Below, in pieces: positions 21,342-32,320 of a DNA stretch of 64,000 nucleotides. This stretch comes from Homarus americanus (taxonomy: Eukaryota > Arthropoda > Malacostraca > Decapoda > Nephropidae), in assembly GCF_018991925.1 (NCBI RefSeq), contig NW_024748870.1, positions 6,079,433 through 6,143,432 of the forward strand. The letters are read 5' to 3'. How positions within the stretch are numbered: position 1 is the stretch's first letter; every line of letters begins with the position of its first letter. A program made the translations under genes and the position numbers. The notes under the pieces were generated by a model that was not told where the DNA came from, ran no database searches, and saw nothing but the letters and a program-made list of their open reading frames with translations.

Positions 21342-21665
21342 AGGTAAGTAACATGTTCGGTGATTTAAGTAACGTATTCAGTGATTTAGGTAACGTATTC
21401 AGTGATTTAAGTAACGTATTCAGTGATTTAAGTAACGTATTCAGTGATTTAAGTAACGTGTTTAGTGGTTTAAGTAACGTATTCAGTGATTTAAGTAACG
21501 TATTCAGTGATTTAAGTAACGTGTTTAGTGATTTAAGTAACGTATTCAGTGACTAAAGTAACATATTTAATGCCTTAAGTAACGTTTTTAATGATTTAAG
21601 TAACGTGTTCAGTGACTTAAGTAACATATTTAGTGCCTTAAGTAAGGTATTTAGTGTCTTAAGCA
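21342..21665. repeat. 21-bp minisatellite
   Basis: About 15 copies of AAGTAACGTATTCAGTGATT plus T. Because the period is a multiple of three, one frame reads NVFSDLS repeated for 67 aa; this is an arithmetic effect and there is no other sign of coding. Distal copies diverge (ACATATTTAGTGCCTT). Confidence 0.92.
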
Positions 21666-21666
21666 A

Positions 21667-21718
21667 CCTAACCTAACCTAACCTAACCTAACCTAACCTA
21701 ACCCAATTTAACCTAACC
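21667..21718. repeat. (CCTAA)n tract
   Basis: About nine CCTAA pentamers directly abutting the 21-bp minisatellite. Confidence 0.92.
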
Positions 21719-22454
21719 TTCCATTACCTGACTTCCACAGGTAACATTACGGTAATTTAAACTCCAGGTAATTAAAAAAATATGAACCTTTAAACTTAGT
21801 AGATGACAACAGATGTCACTCATTTAAGTCAACTCAACACATCAATAATGACATCACCGTAAAAACTAACGATCGCTAACTCAGAACAAACTACAAAGAA
21901 AAAAAAATGGAATTAGCTCATCAGGCATCACATTCACGTCAATTCATTACATTATATTCTTTCACTTTTTTGTCATTAAATTTTAAACACATTTTCTGTG
22001 ATTTATTGTCCGGTCTATCATTTATTTGTGTTCAATGAGAAAAAAAAGTTGAATAAATATTTTGTTTACATTTGTCATATAACAAGAACATCACATACGT
22101 TTAAACTCTTAAATATTGTGTTTATTTACTGTTGTAGTTCCTTTATCCACCACCAGATGGCTATAGTAAGAATTATAACAGAAATGAAGGTTTTTTGTTA
22201 AGGTGTTAATGATGTAGTGGTTCTTCTCTTAGTTGTCCTGGATGCTAAACAATTCGATCCTCTTGACTGTCTTTTGTTTGGATTTCTATAAGGGCTTAAA
22301 TCCTTTCTCCAGATACTAAACAATTCGATCCGCTTGACTGCCTTTTATTTTCCCTCTTTTCTTTCTTATATCCTTGAAGTTAAAGTATAAATCTTCAAAA
22401 AGAAATTAATCTCGGTATTTTTCTTCTCGCTGTACCGTAAGTTTTTTCCTATTG
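21719..22454. other. Intergenic; one 80-bp duplicated segment
   Basis: AT-rich. Two imperfect copies of a segment containing CTAAACAATTCGATCC and CTTGACTG lie at about 22242-22290 and 22315-22350. No gene seen. Confidence 0.5.
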
Positions 22455-22708
22455 TCGTACCATAAGTCTCCCGCTCCTCCCACTGTACCATAAGTTCCCC
22501 CCTCCTCCCGCTGTACCATAAGTCCCCCGCTCCTCCCACTGTACCATAAGTTCCCCTCTCCTCCCACTGTACCATAAGTTCCCCCCTCCTCCCGCTGTAC
22601 CATAAGTCCCCCGCTCCTCCCACTGTACCATAAGTTCCCCCCTCCTCCCGCTGTACCATAAGTCCCCCGCTCCTCCCACTGTACCATAAGTCCCCCGCTC
22701 CTCCCGCC
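22455..22708. repeat. 28-bp minisatellite with dimeric order
   Basis: Nine copies of a 28-bp unit, CTGTACCATAAGTCCCCCGC plus TCCTCCC. Two variants (TCCCCCGCTCC and TTCCCCCCTCC) alternate, giving a 56-bp higher-order period. The three minus-strand frames of 76-116 aa are repeat read-through. Confidence 0.92.
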
Positions 22709-23366
22709 GTTATCATCTCGGTCTAGTGTAAATGAAGCGGGAATCTTCCACTTCAGTATCTTGCCTTACGTGGCCGTCTTTCTTCTCTTGCTATTTTGAT
22801 TCTCTCTGATGCTGGGATCTTTGTCACTCAGACCCGCCTACTCCCATACTAAGTCCAATGAACATCACAAATGAACCACACACTTTTAGGAAACTCCGGT
22901 GTGTGTGTGTAGTGTAGTGTAGTGTAGTGATCCCCCCCCTCCCCCCTCCTCTCCCTCGAAATAAAAGATTAGGTTAGGTTAGGTTAGGCTAGGTTAGGTA
23001 AGTAAGTTAGATTGGGTTAGGTTAAGTTAGGTACAAGGTTTAGTTCTTTGTTTGTCTTGTTTCAATTGATCTTCTTGGTCATTTATTTTACATAACAGAG
23101 AAGACGAGATTTGTATTCGCTTTAATATAGTTAAGATGATTATATGATGGAAATTATTTATACGTAAATATAGGACTTAGGTGCGACGTTGATGGATCTC
23201 TTGTGAGCTTTTCATTATTTTCGTTAGTAACTGCAGGTGTCTGTTGGCTTTTCCGCTTACCTGAGTGTAATTACCGCGATCACCTGTAATAAGCGCATTT
23301 ATTTGTTAATTGCAATGTTAATCCCAGATATGATGATTTTTTATTACCGAGGTACTGTTCTCCCCC
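22709..23366. other. Intergenic with short TTAGG tract
   Basis: Unique DNA; AGTGT repeats at 22904-22928 and TTAGG pentamers at 22971-23030. No gene recognised. Confidence 0.55.
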
Positions 23367-23573
23367 TACACTTTTACCTGGTACAGTGAGTGGTGCGTTT
23401 TGTGAGATGTGGCAACTCTGTGTTTGTTTATCTATACCTTCCTTTGTCTGGCTACTATTGTGAGGTTCCTTAGGGCCATTTCGGGAGTTTTAATACAATG
23501 TAAACAAACACAACGATGCCACATCTCACAAAATGCACCAGATAAACCAGATAATGTACCAGGTAGAAGTGCA
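23367..23573. mobile_element. Palindromic MITE, family B copy 1
   Basis: About 205 bp. The left arm CACTTTTACCTGGTACA...GTGCGTTTTGTGAGATGTGGCA is mirrored by TGCCACATCTCACAAAATGC...GTACCAGGTAGAAGTG at the right, so the terminal inverted repeats are about 50-60 bp with one indel. A related copy sits at 63622-63808. No transposase; superfamily not assigned. The small + strand frames here are not coding. Confidence 0.82.
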
Positions 23574-23977
23574 AGTGTATGTACAGTATCTCTTGGTTGA
23601 TACAATTTTTTCAGGAATTAAGAGAATTTAGCCAAAACCGCACAAGACTGACAAATGTGTTGAACCACATTGAAAAACATCATATTGTACAGACAAGTAT
23701 TTTTATCTTGTGTTCAATGAAAGAAATTTTTTTTTTAGGGTTTGTGTTTTATTTCCGGGTTATTTAAACTAGATAAACACCAGCACCTGTTAGTTACGTG
23801 GACACTCGTTATAATCGGTCTTGTTCTCGCTGTTACTATACAAAAGATGTGGACGAGTTGCCCCCTAAATGTCTTGTTGGTGAACTGTTTATTTATCATT
23901 ACAAACCTTGAATGAATCTCTTGTCTTACTTACTGTTTGAGCTGTTGCATTAGTTGTGTGGTTCTCTGTTTGTGAGG

Positions 23978-24155
23978 CTACCCTACCCAACCCTACCCTA
24001 CCCTACCCTACCCTACCCTCCTAAGGCTACCCTACCCTACCCTACCCTACCCTACCCTACCCCTACCCCTACCCTACCCCACCTAACCCCTACCTAACCT
24101 ACCCTACCCTACCCTACCCTACCCTACCCTACCCTACCCTAACCTACCCTACCCT
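23978..24155. repeat. (CCCTA)n variant array
   Basis: About 30 CCCTA pentamers (TAGGG on the other strand) with occasional CCTAA and CCCCTA variants. It differs from the TTAGG-type arrays elsewhere by one base per unit. Confidence 0.92.
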
Positions 24156-24400
24156 TACCTGTATAAAACGGTGGTAATTAACTACACATCATACCTGTTG
24201 CAATGAGGTCAGGTGTTGCAAGGTGTGGCGTAACTTAGTATCTAACAAAAATGCAACAAAACTTTATACATTTTTGCTCATTTTAATTATCTATTTTTAT
24301 AATGTTGACTCAGAAACTTTACCTATTTTTTTTAGAATATAATTGTTGGAAGTCAGTGAAGGAATGTATTTTTATAACTTTTTTATTCTTTCTTTTGACT
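24156..24400. other. Short unique segment
   Basis: AT-rich; nothing recognised. Confidence 0.5.
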
Positions 24401-25000
24401 TAGTTTTTCTTCTTTCTCTCTCTTCCCTCCTTCTTTGCTCATTTCCCTCCTTCTTCTCTCTCTCTCTCTCTTCCTATTTTCTCTCTTCCATATCTTTCCT
24501 ATTTTCTCTCCCTTTCCCTCCCTCTTCACCTTCTTTCTCTTCCTCTTCTCTCTCCTTTCTCTTCCTCTTCTCTCTCTTTCTCCCCCTCTTCTCTCTCTTT
24601 CTCTTCCTCTTCTCTTTTCCTTCCTCTTCTCTTCTCCTCCCTTCCCCCCATTCCTCTCCCTTCCGTACCCCCTTTACATTCTTCCCTTACTCTCCCTCCC
24701 CACCTCTTTTCCTTCTTTCTTCACTCCATTTCTCCCACCTCCCTCACTCTCTAGCTCTCTCCCTCTTCTTCCTTTCTTTCTCTTTTCCCTCCTTTTCCTT
24801 ATTTCCCTTCCTTCCACCGTTCCTTCCCGCTTCATTCCCTCCTTTGCATTTCTTCTTTCCTTCCTTCCTCCCTTCCTTCCTCCTTCTTTCCACCCCTCCT
24901 TCCCCCTTTCATCCCCCTTCCACCCCTCCTTACCCCTTCATTCCTTCCTTCTTTCCCTTCCGTCCCTCCTTCCTTCCTTCCCTTCCTTACCGGTAATGAC
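24401..25000. repeat. Polypyrimidine tract, 600 bp
   Basis: Nearly uninterrupted C/T on the + strand with loose TCTTCC/CCTTCC periodicity. Could form triplex (H-DNA). The 217-aa and 262-aa frames rich in S, F, L and P come from it and are rejected as genes. Confidence 0.92.
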
Positions 25001-25070
25001 TCTGTCAACAACAAGCTTCAACTTTCCTACCTTGTTTGTTGGAGCCTTTTTACATTTCCATAATGAATGT

Positions 25071-25080
25071 TGCTGCTGCT

Positions 25081-25142
<62 letters not shown>

Positions 25143-25145
25143 TTC
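25071..25145. repeat. (GCT)n and (CT)n microsatellite
   Basis: A few GCT units lead into (CT)n at 25083-25138. A short (AC)n follows at 25229-25260. Confidence 0.93.
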
Positions 25146-25230
25146 CTTCCTAATCTTCCTAATTACTCTTTTGTTTATTATTTCTTCGTGTACGTAGGAA
25201 TTACTTGTATGTGGACGTATTGAAACACAG

Positions 25231-25260
<30 letters not shown>

Positions 25261-25264
<4 letters not shown>

Positions 25265-25735
25265 ACTATCACAACCACCAGATTTATATAATATCATAAA
25301 CCACAAATTATCCTCCCAATTATAATTAATCCTGAGATCACCCGCAAAAGTAATTAATTTCTAACCTTAATTATATCAATCATCAATAGTTTACAAGGTG
25401 ATTTGACGTGATAATAAGACTTTTTATATAGAATGTAATTACCTTTTCAAAATTTAACATTACTACGATGATTAGGTAATTAATGAACCAGGTGCAATAT
25501 GTAGGTGACTGTCTTAATTAATACAGGTGTGAATGTTGCAGTAGGTATCATATACCCTGAAGCCTTCTTGGGGAAAATATTAACCCCTAAATTCTTATCT
25601 TATCGGTTACCTTTAATTAGTGAGTTAATTAGTGAGTCTTTAAACCGTAAATTTACCTGAGTAAATATTTCAAGGATTCATTAGGCTTTTGTGTTATTAA
25701 TGGTAATGTAGTTAGTGAAGTTATGAGTATTTGTT
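25261..25735. other. Intergenic, nothing recognised
   Basis: AT-rich unique DNA. Confidence 0.55.
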
Positions 25736-26090
25736 GGTAATGAGTGGAGGATGTGGGTGATGATGATGGTATGTTGTTGTTGTTGTTGGTAATGAGTGGA
25801 GGATGTGGGTGATGATGATGGTATGTTGATGTTGTTGTTGGTGTTGTTGTTGTTGTTGTTGTTGTTGGTAATGAGTGGAGGATGTGGGTGATGATGATGG
25901 TATGTTGATGTTGTTGTTGGTGTTGTTGTTGGTGTTGTTGTTGTTGTTGTTGTTGTTGGTAATTGTGGTTGTTGTTGTTGTTGTTGTAATTGTGGTTGTT
26001 GTTGTAGTTGTAGTTGTTGGTTGTTGTTGTTGTTGTTGTTCTTCTTATTATTATTATTATCATTATTTTACAGTAAAGCCATATGTAAAA

Positions 26091-26125
<35 letters not shown>
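25736..26125. repeat. Composite 43-bp unit, (GTT)n and (GACA)n array
   Basis: Three copies of a segment containing GGTAATGAGTGGAGGATGTG and GGTGATGATGATGGTATG are separated by (GTT)n runs of growing length (from 25771, 25820 and 25910). A degenerate GTT/GTA tract and (GACA)n at 26091-26123 follow. Confidence 0.9.
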
Positions 26126-26126
<1 letters not shown>

Positions 26127-26179
26127 CACGAAAATCAAGGAAAGAATGACTTGTACATCAAAATCAGACCCAACCATCG

Positions 26180-28236
26180 AATATCCTAAGACAACACAAT
26201 CCTACAGGACTCCTAAACCATCCTGTAGATCAATCCTGACAACACAATCCTCAGACCTCTAAACCATCCTGTAGAACAGACAACACAATCTACAGGACCT
26301 CTAAACCATCCAATCAATGACAACACAATCCTACAGGACCTCTAAACCATCCTGTAGATCAATCCTAAGACAACACAATCCTACAGGACCTCTAAACCAT
26401 CCTGCAGATCAATCCTAGACAACACACTACAGGACCTCAACCATCCGTAGTCAATCCTAAGACAACACAATCCCTACAGGACCTCTAAACCATCCTGTAG
26501 ATCATCCTAAGACAACACAATCCAGGACCTCTAAACCATCCTAGATCAATCCTAAGACAACACAATCCTACAGGACCTCTAAACCATCCTTAGTCAATCC
26601 TAAGACAACACAATCCTACAGGACCTCTAAACCATCCAGATCAATCCTATGACAACACAATCCTACAGGACCTCTAAACCATCCTGTAGATCAATCCTAA
26701 GACAACACAATCCCTAGGACCTCTAAACCATCCTGTAGATCAATCCTAAGACAACACAATCCTAGGACCTCTAAACCATCCTGTAGATCAATCCTAAGAC
26801 AACACAATCCACAGACCTCTAAACCATCCTGTAGATCAATCCAAGACACACAATCCTACAGGACCCCTAAACCATCCTGTAGATCAATCCTAAGACAACA
26901 CAATCTGGGACCTCTAAACCATCCTGTAGATCAATCCTAAGACAACACAATCCTACAGGACCTCTAAACCATCCTGTAGATCCAATCCTAAGACAACACA
27001 ATCCTACAGGACCTCTAAACCATCCTGTAGATCAATCCTAAGACAACACAATCCTACAGGACCTCAAACCATCCTAGATCAATCCTAAGACAACACAATC
27101 CTACAGGACCTCTAATCCTGAGATCAACCTAGACAACACAATCCTGGACCTCTAACCATCCTAGATCAATCCTGAACAACACAACTACAGGACCTCTAAA
27201 CCATCCTGTAGATCAATCTAAGACAACACAACCTACAGGACCTCCTAAACCATCCTGAGTCAATCCTATACAACACAATCCTACAGGACCTCTAAACCAT
27301 CCTAGATCAATCCTAAGACAACAAAATCCCAGGACCTCTAAACCATCCTTAGATCAATCCTAAGACAACACAATCTACAGGACTCTAAACCATCCTGATC
27401 AATCCTATGACACAATCCTACAGGACCTCTAAACCATCCTGTAGATCAATCCTAAGAACAACACAATCCTACCAGGACCTCTAAACCATCCTGTAGATCA
27501 ATCCTAAGACAACACAATCCTACAGGACCTCTAAGCCATCCTGTAGATCAATCCTGAGACAACACAATCCTACAGGACCTCTAAACCATCCTGTAGATCA
27601 ATCCTAAGACAACACAATCCTACAGGACCTCTAAACCATCCTGTAGATCAATCCTAAGACAACACAATCCTACAGGACCCTAACCATCCTGTAGATCAAT
27701 CCTGAGACAACACAATCCTACAAGACCTCTAAACCATCCTGTAGATCAATCCTAAGACAACACAATCCCACAGGACCTCAAACCATCCTGTAGATCATCT
27801 CAAGACAACACAATCCTCACAGGACCTCTAAACCATCCTGCAGATCAATCCTAGAAAACAACTACAGGACCCTAAACCCCGTAGACATCCAAGACAACAC
27901 AATCCTGCCTAAATCCAGAACCTACACAGGACCTCTAACCAGATCACCCAAGACAACACAATCCTACAGGACCTTAAACCATCCAGATCATCCAAACAAC
28001 CTACAGGACCTCTAAACCATCCTGTAATCATCCTAAACAACACAATCCTACAGGACCCCACCAAATCCTAAGACAACACAACACAGACCTCAATCCTAAA
28101 CCATCCTGTAGATCAATCCTAAGACAACACAATCCTACAGGACCTCTAAACCATCCTGTAGATCAATCCTAAGACAACACAATCCTACAGGACCTCTAAA
28201 CCATCCTGTAGATCAATCCTGAGACAACTCAGAACC
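26180..28236. repeat. 50-bp satellite with internal inverted repeat
   Basis: About 41 copies over 2.05 kb, the largest array in the window. The 50-bp unit is CTCTAAACCATCCTGTAGAT + CAATCCTAAGACAACACAAT + CCTACAGGAC. TCCTGTAG and CTACAGGA inside each unit are exact reverse complements about 23 bases apart, so every monomer can form a hairpin. Copies at 27500-27660 and 28090-28215 are near-perfect. Blocks at 26410-26540, 27060-27420 and 27790-28090 are full of short deletions. Confidence 0.95.
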
Positions 28237-28329
28237 ACCTCCTTGATCCTCCATCATGTTACACCCAAGACGGATAGATATTTACCACTGACCGAACACA
28301 TACAGATAGCTGTCCCCTTCCTGTTGTGG

Positions 28330-28985
28330 GATTTTGTTGTTTTGTGCCTGAGATTAGTTTGTTGTTTGTGTTGTGAGATTAGTTTGTTGTTTGCAGATTA
28401 GTTTGTTGTTTGTGTTGTGAGATTAGTTTGGTGTTTGTGTTGTGAGATTAGTTTAGTGTTTAGTAGGAGGTTAGTTTGTGTTTGTGTTGTGGGATTAGTT
28501 TGTTGTTTTGGAGAGATTAGTTTGGTGTTTGTGTTTGAGATTAGTTTGCTGGTGTTGGTGTTAGTTTGGTGTTTGTGTTGTGAGATTAGTTTGGTGTTTG
28601 TGTTGTGAGATTAGTTTGGTGTTTGTGTTGAGAGGTTAGTTTGGTGTTTGGTGTGAGAGGTTAGTTTGGTGTTTGGTAGGAGATTAGTTTGGTGTTTGTG
28701 TAGAGATTAGTTTAGTGTTTGTGTTGCAGTTAGGTTTGGTGTTTGTGTTGTAGAGATTAGTTTGTGTTTGTGTTTGAGATTAGTTTAGTGTTTGTGTTGT
28801 GAGGTTAGTTTGGTGTTTGTGTTGTGAGATTAGTTTGGTGTTTGTGTTGTGAGATTAGTGTTTGTGTTTGAGGTTAGTTTGTGTTTGTGTTGTGAGATTA
28901 GTTTGGTTTGTTGAGAGATTAGTTTAGTGTTTGTGTTATGAGGTTAGTTTGCGTTTGTGTTGTGAGGTTATCTGGTGTTAGTCTC
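28330..28985. repeat. 25-bp GT-rich minisatellite
   Basis: About 26 copies of a 25-bp unit, TTGTGAGATTAGTTTGGTGT plus TTGTG, with frequent small length changes. Confidence 0.92.
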
Positions 28986-31900
28986 TATAGTGTAAGCAAA
29001 TACCAACAAATACATTCACAAACAACAACAATAAACAAGAACAACAAACCCTAACAATATCAATCAACATAAACAAACAAAATAAACACCAACCTAAACA
29101 GCAACAACAAACAACATAAGCAAACAACATCAACAGATACATTAACAACATTTAATGAAAAAAATCACTGGACAAAGAAAATTGAAGTAAATTATAAACG
29201 TTTCAAGTAATAATACATTCTCCTTCTTCACTTATTTAACAACTTATGTCCGTGCCTTAAATACTTAGTTCCTTTAAATTATCAAAATCAACTGAACACG
29301 CAACACCAATTTATGCTTTCAATTTCCTTTCCTTCATTAACTAACAAACACAAAAAAATTATTAATCTCTCAGTATTTGTCGAATAATTGATAATGATGG
29401 AGGTTATATATCAATCATTCATTACCTGGTCTATAGGATATAATAACACAGGTAAACAGTTTTGATATATATTACAGTTTGAGAACCACGTACCAAACTT
29501 TCTGTGTAATTTAGTCAATGGCAGCGTTAGATTGAGGCAGATGAGTCGCTAATTAGGCAACTTGTAGTGCATAGTTACGTCCTTCATCAATCTTAATTAA
29601 CATGGGCCAGGGAGGAAGGTCTTGTCATTAGATCTGTATTTACAAGCATGGAAAAAAAATCTGGGAGTAGATATTTCGTCTCGATAAATTTTGGATAGAA
29701 TCAGATTTCAAGTCTTGATAACACAATGTATATAACTATAGTGTCGGAATATATATATATACATACATATTTACAGGTATACATAGATATTTACAGGTAT
29801 ACATATATATTTACACATAAAAAGGTAAATCATCACAGTATTTTGGACTTTTATCACCTGAATTCATTATCATCTACGCCTACCTCGCAGTCAACCCCTG
29901 CGTGAGTTACCTCGTTACTCAGCCTTCAACCTTTACACGAGTCTAAAATCCCCAGGCGATAATGATGATCACATGTCCGTTTTTGTCAAGGTCTTGCCCG
30001 TATTTTTTTTCATTATCCTTTAAGAAATAATATTAAATGGATAACTTGTTTAATTTGAAGAACAAAGTCGAGGTCTGTTTCAGGTATTTTTGGTGTTGTT
30101 TATTCACAAACAAAAAAAATTAAGATATTCTACTATTGTGTTGTCATGAAATAGGTCTATTTTTTTTATTCGTTAAATTTCTATAGGCATAAACTCGCTA
30201 TGCCTCATCTAACCTATTCGGACAATAATCTTATTTATGAACTTATAAACAATAGTCTTCAGAAAGCGATTGCCAAACTCCTCTAGATACGTATTGTTCC
30301 GACATATTTCAGTATATTTAAACATTTACTGTAACCTGTACCACACTATACATTTTTAGGTACAGTCACTAAAAAAATTTCTATACAAGATTATGTTAAA
30401 AAAATATGAAATTATAGACGATGAATTTTGACAACCCTACCAAGACAACAGGAGTGACACCCCCCCTACCCAGTACTGTACAGCTAGTTTGTACATAATT
30501 CTGATATATTTACCAGCTGTGTTTCATATTAAAGTTCACATTATACATACAGTATATATCTACCGTATATCATTTTTTTATTCATACTCAAGTTTATGTT
30601 GATATACTGTATATATCTCTAGTATATAAACACAGTTGTATATGACACACAAGTCTGGTAAACACTGGTGTGTGATTCTCGCGTTAGGTGTCAGGGCTAT
30701 CACACGCCTTTATTGAGTTTTATTACATACCTTCAAACAGTTATGTAATTTTCTTTATTTTATTAATGAATTTAAATGTTTTTATGACACACTACATAAA
30801 GTTAAGACAATTTTCTTCGAATTATTAATCTTACGAAAAAAAAAGTTGGAACACCAAAACGTCTCACTGCACATGTGCTGAAAATCCTGGAATTTCAGCT
30901 TTAGTATTTGTGACAAGTTGACAACCGCCTTGAATAATACTGTGTTCGTATGAGTTACAGAGGACTACCTGTAGATATTTTCAGGTGAATTACAAGCTTG
31001 AGTGTTCTACCTGCCCTTATGAGCCACAAATACCGTCTACTCACCAAAATACGGTAAATTAGGGTTTGTTTTGTGCTGTTGTCGTCCATTTGTCCCGGTG
31101 TTTAACGAGTCGTCAATTGGTTCGTTCCTGCTAAAGTCCTACATATTAAAGTGATCGGTACTGACCTACTTCGACACCATAGAATTTAATCGAAGTAATA
31201 TTTTTTAATACGATAATAAATATCCCAATTGTTAAGTAGATACCTTCACTTATACTGAGGCTCTACCTTAACTGGATATGTAACTTAAATCGTGGACTGT
31301 CATGAAAGGAATAATAACCATTGTCTATTATACAAGGTGATTGTTTTTACCTGCACACGTACACCAGAATCAGACGATCATACTGTTTTTATTTTTATTG
31401 GTATTCTCTCTCTATTCCTCTCCTTATCTTCCTTACTGAATATTCTATCATATTTTCAAGCTGATAATATGGACTCGTAAAGTGAGAATATAATGCCCTT
31501 TGAGTTCAGGAAATTCATTCAAGTTTATTAAAGGAAATTAATTGAATAGATTATCCCCTAACTCCTTCAGCACGGGGTCACGTTCTTTGATATTTGGTTA
31601 ACGTCAGAGTTTTCTTCAGCTCAAGGGGTTAAGTAGAGGAGGAACGAGACATCTCAGTAGTTGCGTGGGTGAGTGTTGAGATAGGATCGTCTTCCTCGGG
31701 TTTCGTTCAAAGACTCAGGTTACAGTTGACACCTGCTAGGTAGACTAATGACTTCCGGTTTACTATATTTTTTCACCTTTATTTAGTCTGAAGAATATAA
31801 TTTTACGAAATAAATTGTATTAAAGAGAAAGGTTCTAATAGTAGAGCAGATGGCTATCACTAAAAGAAGTTGTTGGATTTTGTTAATTTTTTCCACAGAT

Positions 31901-32134
31901 TTTTTTTTATGATAGAACGTAAAAATGAACGATACGACAATGCACAGAACCTAATAGAACCTAACCTAACCAAATAAACCTACTTAACCTTACCTAACCT
32001 GAGGAGGCCCCGGACCACCATATTAAACATAGCACACACACGAGGCGAAGATAAACAAAGACCAGACGACAACACGCACCGACACCACAAATTTTTTAGG
32101 TGGAATATTTACAGAAAATTTTCATTTCTTTACG
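28986..32134. other. 3.1-kb quiet AT-rich stretch
   Basis: The longest stretch without a strong repeat. It opens with an AAC/AAT-rich segment (28995-29120). Later it holds an ATACATATATTTACAGGT repeat of three copies (29755-29815), a possible single copy of the 22-bp TTAA unit at 31557-31630, and a few CCTAA pentamers at 31950-31990. No coding frame above 62 aa with any recognisable motif, no RNA gene. Confidence 0.6.
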
Positions 32135-32136
32135 TA

Positions 32137-32320
32137 CAGTCAGTCACAAAAGTCCTGTCATCTCTTCGATTGAACCACGAACCGCGGGATTCAAACTCAT
32201 GAATCCGAAGCATTTATGGATAGGAAAATATATCGGTCTATTGCTTCGGGTTCACGAGTCTGAATCTCTCTGGGGGTTCATGGTTTAGTAGGAGAGGCGA
32301 CAGGGCTTTAGCTGAAACAG
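32137..32320. mobile_element. Foldback element, family C copy 1
   Basis: About 184 bp. The left arm is CAGTCAGTCACAAAAGTCCT...GATTCAAACTCATGAATCCGAAGCA. The right arm (TGCTTCGGGTTCACGAGTCTGAATC...GAGAGGCGACAGGGCTTTAGCTGAAACAG) is its imperfect reverse complement. The arms are about 75 bp with a loop of about 30 bp. Full copy 2 is at 60261-60431; a right-arm-only copy is at 50991-51066. The 62-aa frame over it is not a gene. Confidence 0.82.

Noticed and set aside
21353..21556. Heptapeptide-repeat protein NVFSDLS
   Set aside because: A 21-bp minisatellite is a multiple of three and so reads as a heptad repeat; no upstream exon, and the reading is lost in the diverged copies.
24343..25223. 217-aa and 262-aa Ser/Leu/Phe/Pro-rich frames resembling a membrane protein
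   Set aside because: A polypyrimidine tract lacks stop codons (all of which need A and G), so it is open in all + frames; no domain or start context.
26180..28236. CRISPR array
   Set aside because: The whole 50-bp unit repeats with no unique spacers, in a eukaryotic context.
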